Assembly (NCBI RefSeq): GCF_009688945.1
Contig: NZ_AP021874.1
Coordinates: forward strand, 620,001 to 684,000
Reading direction: 5' to 3'
DNA from: Desulfosarcina alkanivorans
GTDB lineage: Bacteria; Desulfobacterota; Desulfobacteria; Desulfobacterales; Desulfosarcinaceae
Length of the DNA: 64,000 bases
Positions 27,021 through 35,385 of the stretch are shown piece after piece; positions within the stretch are counted from its first letter, which is position 1; the number at the start of each line of letters is the position of its first letter. Below the pieces are notes generated by a model. That model worked only from the letters and a program-made list of their open reading frames with translations. It had not been told where the DNA came from and made no database searches. A program made the translations under genes and the position numbers.

Positions 27021-27435
27021 TTACTGATCTTTTTTCGTATCATCGAAAAGAAATGCCTTCGCAATTTTTTTAAAACCGATTACATTTCCTTTATCATCCC
27101 GCGCAATCACGCTGATTTCATAACGGTTTCATATCGGAGAAAGGGGGAACAGGGCCGTTATAGCTTCCCTTTACGGCACCACGGGTGATGATGCCGGAAT
27201 TGTCATTGTCCGCGTACCGGCTTCCGTGATCGAACCCTTTTAGGTTAAGGTCGTCCAGGATGACAAGAAAGCGTTTGGCGCCTTCTGGCATACCGGTCAT
27301 CCGGATCTCCGGATTCGCCTGGGAACCTTTATCGATTTGCTGCCATTAGAAACCCTTCGGGATTGCCGATCTGAACGCATCTGCTGCGTCAACTGTCATC
27401 GCGAATAAGGCACTATCGCGCAATGACATCTTCAT
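27021..27435 (-). pseudogene. Decayed PEBP (YbhB/YbcL)-like gene
   Basis: Three consecutive pieces in the same direction reconstruct a phosphatidylethanolamine-binding-protein-like sequence. A start MKMSLRDSALFAMT runs to an in-frame TAA after IPKGF; the same frame then continues with QANPEIRMTGMPEGAKRF, LVILDDLNL and GSYNGPVPPFSDMKP; a one-base shift near 27121 continues with HRYEISVIARDDKGNVIGF. The PEGAKxFxLIxxD and YNGPxPP...HRYE pattern is that of YbhB/YbcL proteins. With a stop and a frameshift it is not functional as read. The family call is from motif memory. Confidence 0.45.
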
Positions 27436-27750
27436 TTTACCTGCAGGAAGTTCAATAAAGATGAACAAATGCTGACATCAATACGTTTCAGAAATGATTT
27501 TTGAGCGTATGAAAAATAAGTATCGCCAACAGGTAGTGATGTCAATTTTAATTTCCATTGGAGGTGCGCTGTGGCTGACCGATCCCCTGAGGCCACAACG
27601 ATCTTTTTTTAACGATCGACGGTTGGTGATCGATGTCGCCGCCGGCCAAATACTGACGGGTATTGACGTTTCAATCAAGTCCGGGAAGGGACCCGGAAAC
27701 GGCACAGGAGCCAGGGGAAGCCGTTTCCGGGCAGGGGTGGGCTGGGGTGA
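27436..27750. other. Intergenic region after the accessory island
   Basis: About 315 bases with no supported gene. GC content rises again around 27640, marking the return to typical chromosome. A plus-strand frame beginning at 27494 lacks a ribosome-binding site and runs antisense into the REC-CBS gene, so it is not accepted. Confidence 0.4.
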
Positions 27751-28653
27751 TCAGGGCAACAGCCGTTCCAATTCAAAGAAAAGATCCTGCTCGCGGATGA
27801 CGCCGGCCACCTGGCCGTCGCGAAAAACGACCATGCGGCGGCAGCGGTTGTGGACCATCGCGTAAGCGGCCTCCATGAGGTTGGCCTGTGCGTCGATGCT
27901 CGGCGGGGCAGGCGACATGAGGTCACCCACGGGTGTGGATGCCAGTTGCCGGACCTCGCGGGTGAACATGCCCGTCCAGAACATGGGGGAGTATTGCAGG
28001 CTGTCCGCCGTGGAGGGCTTGGCGGCCGACAGATAGCCGGGCATGATGCCTTCGAGAAGATCCATGATGGACAGGATGCCCTTCAGGTTGCCGGCCGTGT
28101 CGAACACCAGCAAACTGCGGTGCCCGGTTTCCATGATCCGGCTGGTGTGCATCCGGGGGGTGAACGAGCGTTTAAGTTCGGCAACCCCCTCGGCAACGGT
28201 CCGGTTCTCGTTGAGCTGGGTATATTCCGCAAGGGGAATCATGACATCCTCGACCTTTCTTTCCTCGTCCCGGTCGATGGCCATGTCCTTCTGGGCGCTG
28301 GCATCCATGATGCGCGACGCCAGCAGATCGATGTCGCAGGGTTTGGACAGGTAGTCGAAGGCCCCATGAACCAGGGCTTTCTTCGCGCTCCGGTCGGCAC
28401 CGTGGCCGGTGAGCATGATCACCGGCAAGCCCGGCGAGTGTTTCTGAATTTCCTCCAGGGTCTCGTTGCCGTCCATGTCCGGCATGCGGATGTCCAGGAC
28501 CACCACGTCCGGGTGCTTGTCCATCTGAGACAGGGCCTCCCGGCCGTTGGCGGCCATGAGCGTTTCGAATCCTTTCTTCTCCAGTAATTTCCGGGTGGTC
28601 TCCCGGAATTGGGCTTCATCGTCAACCATCAGTACTCTGGTTTTTTTTGTCAT
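27751..28653 (-). CDS. Response regulator fused to paired CBS domains
   Basis: A 300-residue fusion. Residues 4-122 are a receiver with VDDE, phospho-Asp in VVVLDIRMP, Thr in IMLTGHG and Lys in YLSKPCDID. Residues 145-300 are a CBS pair beginning VEDVMIPLAEYTQL and ending VAGVIREQDLFFELERL. The CBS half resembles the free CBS proteins at 51536, 53744 and 54763, which also open with DLMxPxSEY. CBS pairs sense adenine nucleotides, so this joins phosphorelay to energy state. AAAGGAGG supports the ATG; a much longer open frame upstream is antisense to the neighbour and rejected. It is the last gene of the second kinase-DASS operon. Confidence 0.88.
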   Translation of the reverse strand: MTKKTRVLMVDDEAQFRETTRKLLEKKGFETLMAANGREALSQMDKHPDVVVLDIRMPDMDGNETLEEIQKHSPGLPVIMLTGHGADRSAKKALVHGAFDYLSKPCDIDLLASRIMDASAQKDMAIDRDEERKVEDVMIPLAEYTQLNENRTVAEGVAELKRSFTPRMHTSRIMETGHRSLLVFDTAGNLKGILSIMDLLEGIMPGYLSAAKPSTADSLQYSPMFWTGMFTREVRQLASTPVGDLMSPAPPSIDAQANLMEAAYAMVHNRCRRMVVFRDGQVAGVIREQDLFFELERLLP

Positions 28654-28742
28654 CTTACCTGCCTCCTTTAAGGCGAAATCACAACGGCGGTCGTTGACCG
28701 ACATCGGCGTCGGTGGCCGCTTTTTCCGGATTGACCAGCCGG

Positions 28743-29273
28743 TTACATGGGGAGTCCTCTCGCCAGGTTGACCAGCGGTATCATCGAATAAATTACCATC
28801 ACCGTGGCCCCGAAGGTGAGCCCGACGATGATGGCGGCCCTGGCCCTGGTCATTCCCAATCCGTTGACCAGACCGGTTCCGATCAGCCACCACTTCCACG
28901 GTTCGGTAAAGATAAAGGCCGACGGGATCCACGCCAGGAGCAAAACGGCACCCGAACTCAATGAAAAGACATTCCACAGGCGCGAGAACGGGTAACGCCG
29001 GCCGGTCGATGCAACCACGGCCAGATAGCCGATGCCGGCGGCAATACCCACCATCCCGATGGCGTTGATGAACAGGATGGCTCCCCGGGTCAGCGTTGCC
29101 GTGCCGGGGGCCAGCAGGGTGCCGGTGGCGGAAAACAGGAGACCCGAAATGGCCAGGATGCCTACGGCCTGCCAACTGGAAATCTGCTCGAACCGGGTCG
29201 AAAAAAAAGTGCCCGGACGAATCAGCAGGGCCGTCAGCGTATGCGCATAAAATCTGGCAGAGAGGTGTTCCAT
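28743..29273 (-). CDS. YIP1-like multi-pass membrane protein
   Basis: A 176-residue protein with about five hydrophobic segments: AVGILAISGLLFSATG, ILFINAIGMVGIAAGIGYLAV, LSSGAVLLLAWIPSAFIF, WWLIGTGLVNGLG and AAIIVGLTFGATVMVIY. The opening ALLIRPGTFFSTRF resembles the start of Yip1-domain proteins in bacteria (RPxxFF), which are poorly characterised. Its ATG directly follows the stop of the 52-residue gene (TAAATG), so both are translated together. Located between a DASS transporter and REC-CBS, it may be an accessory to the transporter; that is inference. Confidence 0.65.
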   Translation of the reverse strand: MEHLSARFYAHTLTALLIRPGTFFSTRFEQISSWQAVGILAISGLLFSATGTLLAPGTATLTRGAILFINAIGMVGIAAGIGYLAVVASTGRRYPFSRLWNVFSLSSGAVLLLAWIPSAFIFTEPWKWWLIGTGLVNGLGMTRARAAIIVGLTFGATVMVIYSMIPLVNLARGLPM

Positions 29274-29432
29274 TTACCATATTCCCGTTTTGTAGAGAAT
29301 GCCGATGACCAGCATGATCATCGTCAGGATGAAGTAAAACCGCCTTTCCGCCTCTTTTGAAAACCACAGCCGGCTTCCCCGTAGGATCCGTTTCGGTTCG
29401 GGAGACCGTGGTTCAACCGTTTCATTTTTCAT
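29274..29432 (-). CDS. 52-residue single-pass membrane protein
   Basis: MKNETVEPRSPEPKRIL starts a small protein with one C-terminal transmembrane segment (FYFILTMIMLVIGILY, about residues 32-47). AGGAGG seven bases before the ATG is excellent, and its TAA abuts the ATG of the next membrane protein. It starts 25 bases after the DASS transporter stop. Small membrane proteins in this position are often transporter subunits or stabilisers, in the manner of small TRAP or KdpF-like peptides; the function here is not known. It is short enough to be missed by length-filtered gene finding. Confidence 0.7.
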   Translation of the reverse strand: MKNETVEPRSPEPKRILRGSRLWFSKEAERRFYFILTMIMLVIGILYKTGIW

Positions 29433-29456
29433 TTGATGCCTCCTGACCGTCAGCGT

Positions 29457-31307
29457 TTAAAACCCGGGCAGTTCGCTGAATCCCCTGAAAATCCAGTAGG
29501 CGCCGGTCATGACCAGCAGGGTGACATTGGCCATCAACCAGACGGGCAATCCGACTCGCAGATAATCTTTGGGCTCCAGATAACCACTGGCATAGACGAT
29601 GGCATTGGGCGGCGTCCCGATGATCAGGCAGTAGGCGAATGACGAGGCCATGGCGGTGGCCATGGCCATAAATGGCAGGAAGGTGGTGCCCGGGTGCACC
29701 AGGCCGGCCATGTTCAGGGCGATGGGGCCCACCGCAGCGGCGGCCGGGCCATCGGCCATGAGGTTGGTGAGGATGGCCGTCAACCCGTTGCTGGTTGCCA
29801 TCAGCGGCAGGCCGGCATCCATTCCCAGCGGCGCCAGTGCGTCGATGGCGCTGCGGGCCAGCCAGTACGCCGCCCCGGTGCTGTCCAGGGTCCGGCCGAA
29901 GATGATCGCCCCGGCATAGAGCCAGACGACTCCCCAGTCCACCTTCTCCTGGTAGTCGCGCCAGTTGACGATGCCGGCCAGCAGATAGGCCACCGCGCCG
30001 GCCACGGCGATCACACCGATCCCCAGGCGTACCGGGTAGATCCCCATATTATAGAACTCTTTTTCCGTGAACCAGCCGAAAACCATGATCAGGAATATCA
30101 CCAGGGCGACGATCTGCTTTCGATTCCAGGGGCCCATGCGTCCGATTTCCTTCTGAAGGTGGTTCATGGCCGGCGCCAGGGAGGTGATGGTGGGCTTGAA
30201 CCGCCAGTTGACCGTCAGCCAGGTCACCGGGATCATGATGAACAGGAAGGGGAAGCAATAGGTGATCCACTGAAAATAGCCGATGTCCATGCCGAACATG
30301 TCGGCCAGATAGGTCATCATGATCACGTTTCGGGCGCCGCCCGAAGGGGCGCCGGGTCCGCCGATATTGCAGGCCATGGCGATGGCGATCATCATCATTT
30401 TACCCAGTTCGGGGTCTTCGGGGACCTCTTTGGTCAGGCTGTTCTGATAAAGGAGCATCCCGATGGGCAGGAACATGGCCGCCAGGGCATGGTCGGAAAT
30501 AAAGGCCGCCAGCGGGGAGATGATGATGAAAAAAATAAGCGTGATCCATCGCACGTTGGGAACCGCCAGTTTCCTGAACATCATCAGGCACACGCGCTTG
30601 TCCACGCCGGTTTTGACGAAGGCGGCGGCAAACATGAGGCTGCCCATGATGAACCAGCAGGCGTCATCCCAGTAGAGCATGGCCACCTGTTTGCGCGACG
30701 TCACCCCGGTGAAAACCAGAATCAGTCCGATACAGAACGACACGCCGGGCAGCGGGATGCATTCGGTGAGAAAGCACAGCACCACGAACACGCCCATGGC
30801 AATAGCCACCTTGATGTGCCAGGCGCCTTTGTCGGCCCTGGCCCTGTCCGCCGCGGAGAGATTTTCATACTTCAGCCCCTCCTTGCGGAGGGTCAGGGCT
30901 GCCTGCATCAGGGACAGGTAGGCCTCGTCGCTGATCCGGGTGTCGATGAATTCGTGAGCCTGCTTAAAATTGGCCGGGTCGGCGTCAATTTTGTTCTGAC
31001 CGCACCATTTGATGTCCCGCTTGAGGTAGCGGCCACGGGACAGGGCGCCCTTGTTGAGGTTGTTCTCCATAATCTGTGCCGTCAGCAGCTGCCACTGCAG
31101 GGCATCCTCACTGGAGGTGTCGAAAAGCGCCCGGGTAATGTGTTCGACCACGGCCTTCGGGCCGACGTTGTATTCGGTGCCCACATCTTTCATCCCGTAG
31201 GGCGTGGGCATCAGAAGCAGCAAAAAGAAGAGCACGACGGGGATGCTGAACATCTTCCAGTCAACGTATTTGTCGTATCCGGTGACTTTTTTTACCTTTT
31301 TAGCCAT
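29457..31307 (-). CDS. DASS/SLC13-family transporter with large N-terminal loop
   Basis: A 616-residue symporter-like protein with about a dozen hydrophobic segments. The two hairpin motifs are GGPGAPSGGARNVIMMTYL and IIGTPPNAIVYASGYL, typical of DASS transporters for di- and tricarboxylates or sulfate. Residues 35-165 between TM1 and TM2 form an unusually large polar insertion rich in charged helices, also present though shorter in the transporter at 13140; a periplasmic side is plausible. It follows the response regulator gene by 180 bases in an operon begun by a sensor kinase. Substrate not determinable. Confidence 0.9.
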   Translation of the reverse strand: MAKKVKKVTGYDKYVDWKMFSIPVVLFFLLLLMPTPYGMKDVGTEYNVGPKAVVEHITRALFDTSSEDALQWQLLTAQIMENNLNKGALSRGRYLKRDIKWCGQNKIDADPANFKQAHEFIDTRISDEAYLSLMQAALTLRKEGLKYENLSAADRARADKGAWHIKVAIAMGVFVVLCFLTECIPLPGVSFCIGLILVFTGVTSRKQVAMLYWDDACWFIMGSLMFAAAFVKTGVDKRVCLMMFRKLAVPNVRWITLIFFIIISPLAAFISDHALAAMFLPIGMLLYQNSLTKEVPEDPELGKMMMIAIAMACNIGGPGAPSGGARNVIMMTYLADMFGMDIGYFQWITYCFPFLFIMIPVTWLTVNWRFKPTITSLAPAMNHLQKEIGRMGPWNRKQIVALVIFLIMVFGWFTEKEFYNMGIYPVRLGIGVIAVAGAVAYLLAGIVNWRDYQEKVDWGVVWLYAGAIIFGRTLDSTGAAYWLARSAIDALAPLGMDAGLPLMATSNGLTAILTNLMADGPAAAAVGPIALNMAGLVHPGTTFLPFMAMATAMASSFAYCLIIGTPPNAIVYASGYLEPKDYLRVGLPVWLMANVTLLVMTGAYWIFRGFSELPGF

Positions 31308-31485
31308 TGGAAAACCCCTTGTTAATCGCCTGCCGCCGGGCAGGCGGTTGAAAATCGCCTGAGCATGTCATCGCCTTGATCGACGAGGGGTCGACGTTAA
31401 GGGTTACGGCTTCACCCACGCCGCCGCGGCGTTGTGTCGCCGGGTCGGTTGCAACCCTGGGGTAAACATGTCGACCGCCCGTCCA

Positions 31486-31932
31486 TCAGGCATTTTTGAG
31501 CATTTCGCGGGGAGACTTCATCAGACCGCGCATGCGCGCCACGCGGATTTTTTCTTCGATATCCACCCGCCGGTTGAAGGCGTCGGTGGCTTTTTCGATG
31601 ATATCCTCCAGGTTCGCCGGTTTCATCAGGTAGTCCACTGCGCCCGATTTCAGGCCTTCAATCGCCGATTCCACCGTGGCGTGGCCCGTGAGCATGATGA
31701 CCTCCACCATGGGAAACTGCCGCTTGATTTCACGCAGGGTGGCGACACCATCCATGCCCGGCATCTTGACATCCAGAATCACCACGTGCACCGGATGCGT
31801 CCGCAGCATCTCGAGGGCTTGCGCGCCGCTGGACGCCGTCAATACGTCAAAGGCTTTTCTTTCAAGCAGTTTCCGGGTCGTGGAGAGGAACCGTTCCTCA
31901 TCGTCCACCAGCATCATTTTTGGTTTTTCCAT
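31486..31932 (-). CDS. Single-domain response regulator
   Basis: A 148-residue receiver-only protein: acidic site LVDDEE, phospho-Asp in VVILDVKMPGMDG, Thr in IMLTGHATVES and Lys in YLMKPANLED, with a 30-residue helical tail. It is a paralogue of the regulator at 10962 and lies 60 bases after its kinase. With no output domain it probably acts by binding a partner, perhaps the transporter-linked REC-CBS protein or a phosphorelay component elsewhere. Confidence 0.9.
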   Translation of the reverse strand: MEKPKMMLVDDEERFLSTTRKLLERKAFDVLTASSGAQALEMLRTHPVHVVILDVKMPGMDGVATLREIKRQFPMVEVIMLTGHATVESAIEGLKSGAVDYLMKPANLEDIIEKATDAFNRRVDIEEKIRVARMRGLMKSPREMLKNA

Positions 31933-31991
31933 GTTTGTTAACTCCTGTTAGGCCGATGTGTTGCTCTCAACCGGTTGAAATGGGCACTCAA

Positions 31992-33686
31992 TCATGCACC
32001 AGCGTCCGACGTCGGCAGCACGATGGAAAATGTGGCGCCTTTGTCCGCGGTACTTTCCACCGCCATTTGTCCACCCATCTGCTGGACAATGCCGTAACAG
32101 ACGGAAAGTCCGAGCCCTGTCCCCTTGCCCACCGGTTTGGTGGTGAAGAACGGGGAAAAAATCTTCTTTATGTTCTCCGGCGAGATACCGGTGCCGTTAT
32201 CGCTCACATCGATGGTTGCCGAGCCGTTGTTTCCGGTGAAAAGGTCCAGGGTGATGGCGCCTCCGGTGCTTCCCCGCTGCTCGATAATGGCATCAATGGC
32301 GTTGTTCAGCAGGTTCAGCAATACCTGCTGGAGACGGGATGCATCGGCGAGCACCCTGATCGGCCCTTCGGGCAGACGGCCTTCCATCCGGATGCCATGC
32401 ACCTCGGCCTTTTTGTGCACCATCTCCATGATTTCAGGGATGACGGTCGTAAGGTCCAGCTCCTCGGGCCGGGATTCGTTTTGACGTCCGAATTTGAGGA
32501 TGGCGGCGGTGATCCTGGCGCAACGGTCGATCTGCAGTTTGATCTGGTCGATGCTGTCGGAGACCTCGTCGTCCGGCTCGCCGGGTTGGAGTTGGCCGGA
32601 TTCGAGCATTTCTGCGCGAAGGGTGCGGATCAATGACAATTCCGTGCTGATGATCTGAAGCGGATTGTTGATTTCATGGGCGAACCCGGCAGCCATCTCA
32701 CCTAGTTCAGCCAAACGGGATGCGCCGATGAGCTGCTGGTTCAAAAGGGCTTTTTCTGCATCGGTCTGTTCCATTTTTCGGACGATGGCCCCGGTGAGGG
32801 TAAAGGCGGCTGCAATGATGCAGCCGCCGCCGATCATACAGATGAACAGGATCGGCATGCGGGCATTTTGCAGGGCCATGAACGCGTCTGTTTCTTCCTG
32901 CCGGACCACCAGCATCCAGTTCTGGTCTTTCAGCCAGGTGGTGGCATACAGGAAGGGCTCCTGGTCTCCCTGTTGGTGGATGAACGTGTGGATTTCCTGT
33001 CCGTTCAACGGACTGGGAATCTGTTCGCGGGGCGTCTCCATCAGGTCCCCGCCGCTGCGTCGATCGGTTTGAAGGACGCCGTTCCGGTTGAGCAGGTAGG
33101 CTTCGCCGGTTTTCCCGATGCGGATCTGGCGCACCAGGGTGTTGAAACGCAGGGAATCCACCGTGGCCCGGATCACCCAGGGGTTGTCATTTTTCCGCTT
33201 GGCGACGGCGATGATAAAGTGAGGAATGTTGCGATAGCCTAAAAAGACATCGCTGATGTAGATGCCCTTTTCAATGGTCTGCCGGAACCAGGCGGTGTCC
33301 CGGTACAGTTTGCCGGTGAGATTGTAAGGGCCGTGATAGGCCACGTGGACACCGGCGGCATCGAAAATGCCCAGATCGACAAATGCGCTGGATGTGAGCT
33401 GAAGCTGCCGGAATATGGACGACAGCCGTTCCGGCTTGACCAGTTCGTCGAAACTGTTGGTGTTGACGATCAGTTCCAGATCGTTTGTACGTTCACTCAA
33501 AAAAGACTCGATCATCTGGCGGTGATCCGCTGCGATCCGCTTCATGGCGGAAATGGTGCTGTCTTCGATGGAACGGGAAAACGAATGGTTCCCAATTCCC
33601 AGGGCCAGCAGGAAAGGGATGATCGGAACCAGGATCATGATGGCCAGGATGAATCGCCTGACACTGGTATATGGAGATTTCTCCAT
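31992..33686 (-). CDS. Membrane sensor histidine kinase with periplasmic Cache domain
   Basis: A 564-residue kinase, architecturally equal to that at 11424: TM1 about residues 11-31, Cache-type sensor to about 275 ([35 protein letters not shown]), TM2 about 280-303, HisKA with [17 protein letters not shown] box [13 protein letters not shown]1 [12 protein letters not shown] and G2 [13 protein letters not shown]. The sensor sequences of the two kinases differ enough to suggest different but related ligands. It is the first gene of the operon; a sigma-54 element lies 37-51 bases upstream and a palindromic activator site beyond. The upstream Shine-Dalgarno is weak. Confidence 0.92.
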   Translation of the reverse strand: MEKSPYTSVRRFILAIMILVPIIPFLLALGIGNHSFSRSIEDSTISAMKRIAADHRQMIESFLSERTNDLELIVNTNSFDELVKPERLSSIFRQLQLTSSAFVDLGIFDAAGVHVAYHGPYNLTGKLYRDTAWFRQTIEKGIYISDVFLGYRNIPHFIIAVAKRKNDNPWVIRATVDSLRFNTLVRQIRIGKTGEAYLLNRNGVLQTDRRSGGDLMETPREQIPSPLNGQEIHTFIHQQGDQEPFLYATTWLKDQNWMLVVRQEETDAFMALQNARMPILFICMIGGGCIIAAAFTLTGAIVRKMEQTDAEKALLNQQLIGASRLAELGEMAAGFAHEINNPLQIISTELSLIRTLRAEMLESGQLQPGEPDDEVSDSIDQIKLQIDRCARITAAILKFGRQNESRPEELDLTTVIPEIMEMVHKKAEVHGIRMEGRLPEGPIRVLADASRLQQVLLNLLNNAIDAIIEQRGSTGGAITLDLFTGNNGSATIDVSDNGTGISPENIKKIFSPFFTTKPVGKGTGLGLSVCYGIVQQMGGQMAVESTADKGATFSIVLPTSDAGA

Positions 33687-33722
33687 CCGGGAATACTTTC
33701 TGTTGAGGTTGTTTTGTATAGA

Positions 33723-33737
33723 GCAAGGCGGATGCCA
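33723..33737 (-). promoter_or_regulatory. Sigma-54 promoter upstream of the second kinase-DASS operon
   Basis: Minus strand TGGCAT-CCGCC-TTGC, one mismatch from TGGCAC-N5-TTGC, starting 37 bases before the kinase ATG and oriented toward it. Confidence 0.8.
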
Positions 33738-33832
33738 AGGTCACCTTCATTGGGCATCGCAATGAAACAGAGTATAAACGAGGTGTTACAGGTGCCCGGA
33801 GGCGCCGTTGCCTGATCCGGTCTGTCGGCATT

Positions 33833-33848
33833 TTTTACAGGATGTAAA
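33833..33848. promoter_or_regulatory. Palindromic upstream activator site (TTTACA-GGA-TGTAAA)
   Basis: TTTACA/TGTAAA with a GGA spacer, 96 bp upstream of the -24 element at 33737. Same palindrome as at 15049 and 51360. Confidence 0.7.
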
Positions 33849-33978
33849 TGCACGCCGATACGCGCACAAAAGGGTCCTTTTTATACCTACGGGAACGCCC
33901 GGGCGCGGCATCGCCTTCGTTTCCGGGGGCTATCCGTAAAAACCTCGGCCTCCCCCTGCTGCCGCGGCGCTGAAGCCC

Positions 33979-34377
33979 TCAGGCGTTTGCAGCGCCCGGG
34001 CTGCCCGGGGCACCTGAAAGGATGGTTTGTATGGTTTTTTTGAGGACCTCGATGCTTTGGCCGTTTTTTTCTACCAGGCGGACATTGCCCCCGGTGAAGT
34101 CACCGATGTTCTCGGTTCCGCGAACACAGTAGAGCACCACCGGCAACTGGGGAACCCGGTCCAGAATTTTTCTGAAGATGTCGATGGGCTCCATGCCTGG
34201 AATATCCGGATCGAAAATCAGCAAATCGACCCGCTTTTGACTGTAAACCTGTTCCAGCAGCTCTTTGCCGTTTTCGACCAGTCGGACCGTGCATCCGAAA
34301 GCGTCCAGTTCACGCCTGAGGAATTCCCTGATGTGCGGATTCCGGTCGGCGATGAGGATTATATAGGCTTTGTCCAT
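33979..34377 (-). CDS. Degenerate receiver-domain protein
   Basis: A 132-residue receiver fold: YIILIADRNPHIREFL at the start and an acidic loop LLIFDPDIPGM where the phospho-Asp belongs. The acidic pocket is reduced (ADRN instead of DDE), the conserved Thr/Ser is replaced in VVLYCVRG, and the Lys sits in LVEKNGQS rather than a KP motif. Phosphorylation may therefore be weak or absent and the domain may act as a constitutive binding module. The start MDKAYII has GGGAG seven bases upstream. It ends the USP-CBS-acyl-CoA synthetase operon. Confidence 0.7.
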   Translation of the reverse strand: MDKAYIILIADRNPHIREFLRRELDAFGCTVRLVENGKELLEQVYSQKRVDLLIFDPDIPGMEPIDIFRKILDRVPQLPVVLYCVRGTENIGDFTGGNVRLVEKNGQSIEVLKKTIQTILSGAPGSPGAANA

Positions 34378-34462
34378 GCCGGTTCTCCCATTATTGGGAC
34401 CCAATCGTTCTTCAGTTTTCCAGCGGTGCGGAAAAAATCAAAGTCATCTTTGCAGGCCGGCA

Positions 34463-35281
34463 TCAGTTGGCGGTTACATCCAGCGTATCACTGACCCCGC
34501 TTGAGACGACCATGCCTTCGTCAACGATGAAAAAACGAAACGCAAATGCCGCATCGGACGGCATATTGAGTTTGTAGGTCCGTTTTTCCAGACCATCCTC
34601 CGTCTTCTGGATGTCTACGGGCTCACCCCACGTGGTCTCCACGGCTTCAAGCGACATGGGGTGACGCTGATAGTACCGATGGCTGATTTCATTGATTTCA
34701 ACCCTATTGACCGCGCTTTGCCCGGATTCGGCTTCAAATCCGGGTTCGGGGCTGATACGGCTGGCGACGACCAAGCCGTCCCTGACGATGAATTTACGGA
34801 ACCTGAAGTCCGAGTATGGGTCATGGATTTCATAAACCCGGTACTGGGTGCCGTCATCCGCGTCCTGCACGCGCATCGGCTTGCCCCATGTCTGTTCCAG
34901 GTGGGCGACCGGTGTCTGATGCCGTTCGTAAAAAGCTTTGCTCAGGTCGCTGGCGACAAAGGCGACGGTTTTCCGGTGGATCCCCGGAGGAACGGTCTTG
35001 CCGGTATCCGTGATGCCGCTGGCCAGCACCCGGCCGTCCCGGATCAGAAAATAGCGGTATTTGAGATCGAAATCGGTACTTTGAATCAGGTAGGTGCGCT
35101 TTTCGATGCCGTCGTCCAGCCGGGTAATGTCAACCGGTGCCCCCCAAACCGATTCCACGTCCTGAACCGATCGGGGATGATGCGTGTAAAAGGACCGGCT
35201 CAAGGTGTCCGAGCACCCGACAAGGGCCAAAAGAAGAACCAGGCCCGTCACTGCCATCGCATAGGATTTTTTTCTTCTCAT
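34463..35281 (-). CDS. Lipoprotein with three copies of an unnamed repeat
   Basis: A 272-residue lipoprotein: lipobox LALVGC with acylated C23, then three homologous units at about 28-90, 113-175 and 199-263. Each unit has the plan S-(F/Y)Y-x-H-P/T-x-(5)-(V/L)E-x-(V/T)WG-x-P, then DDG-x(2)-(K/Y)R-x-Y, then a strand-rich (F/Y)RxF(I/L)(V/I)(R/D)(D/E)G. The WG-x-P plus DG turn recalls SmpA/BamE-like small outer-membrane folds, which carry a GxP turn, but the match is loose. Location is the inner face of the outer membrane or periplasm. It sits between the acyl-CoA synthetase/GNAT gene and a degenerate receiver. Confidence 0.75.
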   Translation of the reverse strand: MRRKKSYAMAVTGLVLLLALVGCSDTLSRSFYTHHPRSVQDVESVWGAPVDITRLDDGIEKRTYLIQSTDFDLKYRYFLIRDGRVLASGITDTGKTVPPGIHRKTVAFVASDLSKAFYERHQTPVAHLEQTWGKPMRVQDADDGTQYRVYEIHDPYSDFRFRKFIVRDGLVVASRISPEPGFEAESGQSAVNRVEINEISHRYYQRHPMSLEAVETTWGEPVDIQKTEDGLEKRTYKLNMPSDAAFAFRFFIVDEGMVVSSGVSDTLDVTAN

Positions 35282-35385
35282 TATCTTACCTTTCGTCTAC
35301 GTGATTGAGTTTGAGGAATATATGCCACCTCACTGCTGCCGGTTGTTGACACAGTGAGGACAAGCATTCCTTCCGGCGCTTCCGG

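Noticed and set aside
27494..27865. 123-codon plus-strand frame next to the REC-CBS gene
   Set aside because: No ribosome-binding site and its second half is antisense to the CBS coding region.
29694..31325. 543-codon plus-strand frame opposite the second DASS transporter
   Set aside because: Gly/Asp/His-rich shadow of a transporter with hairpin motifs on the other strand.
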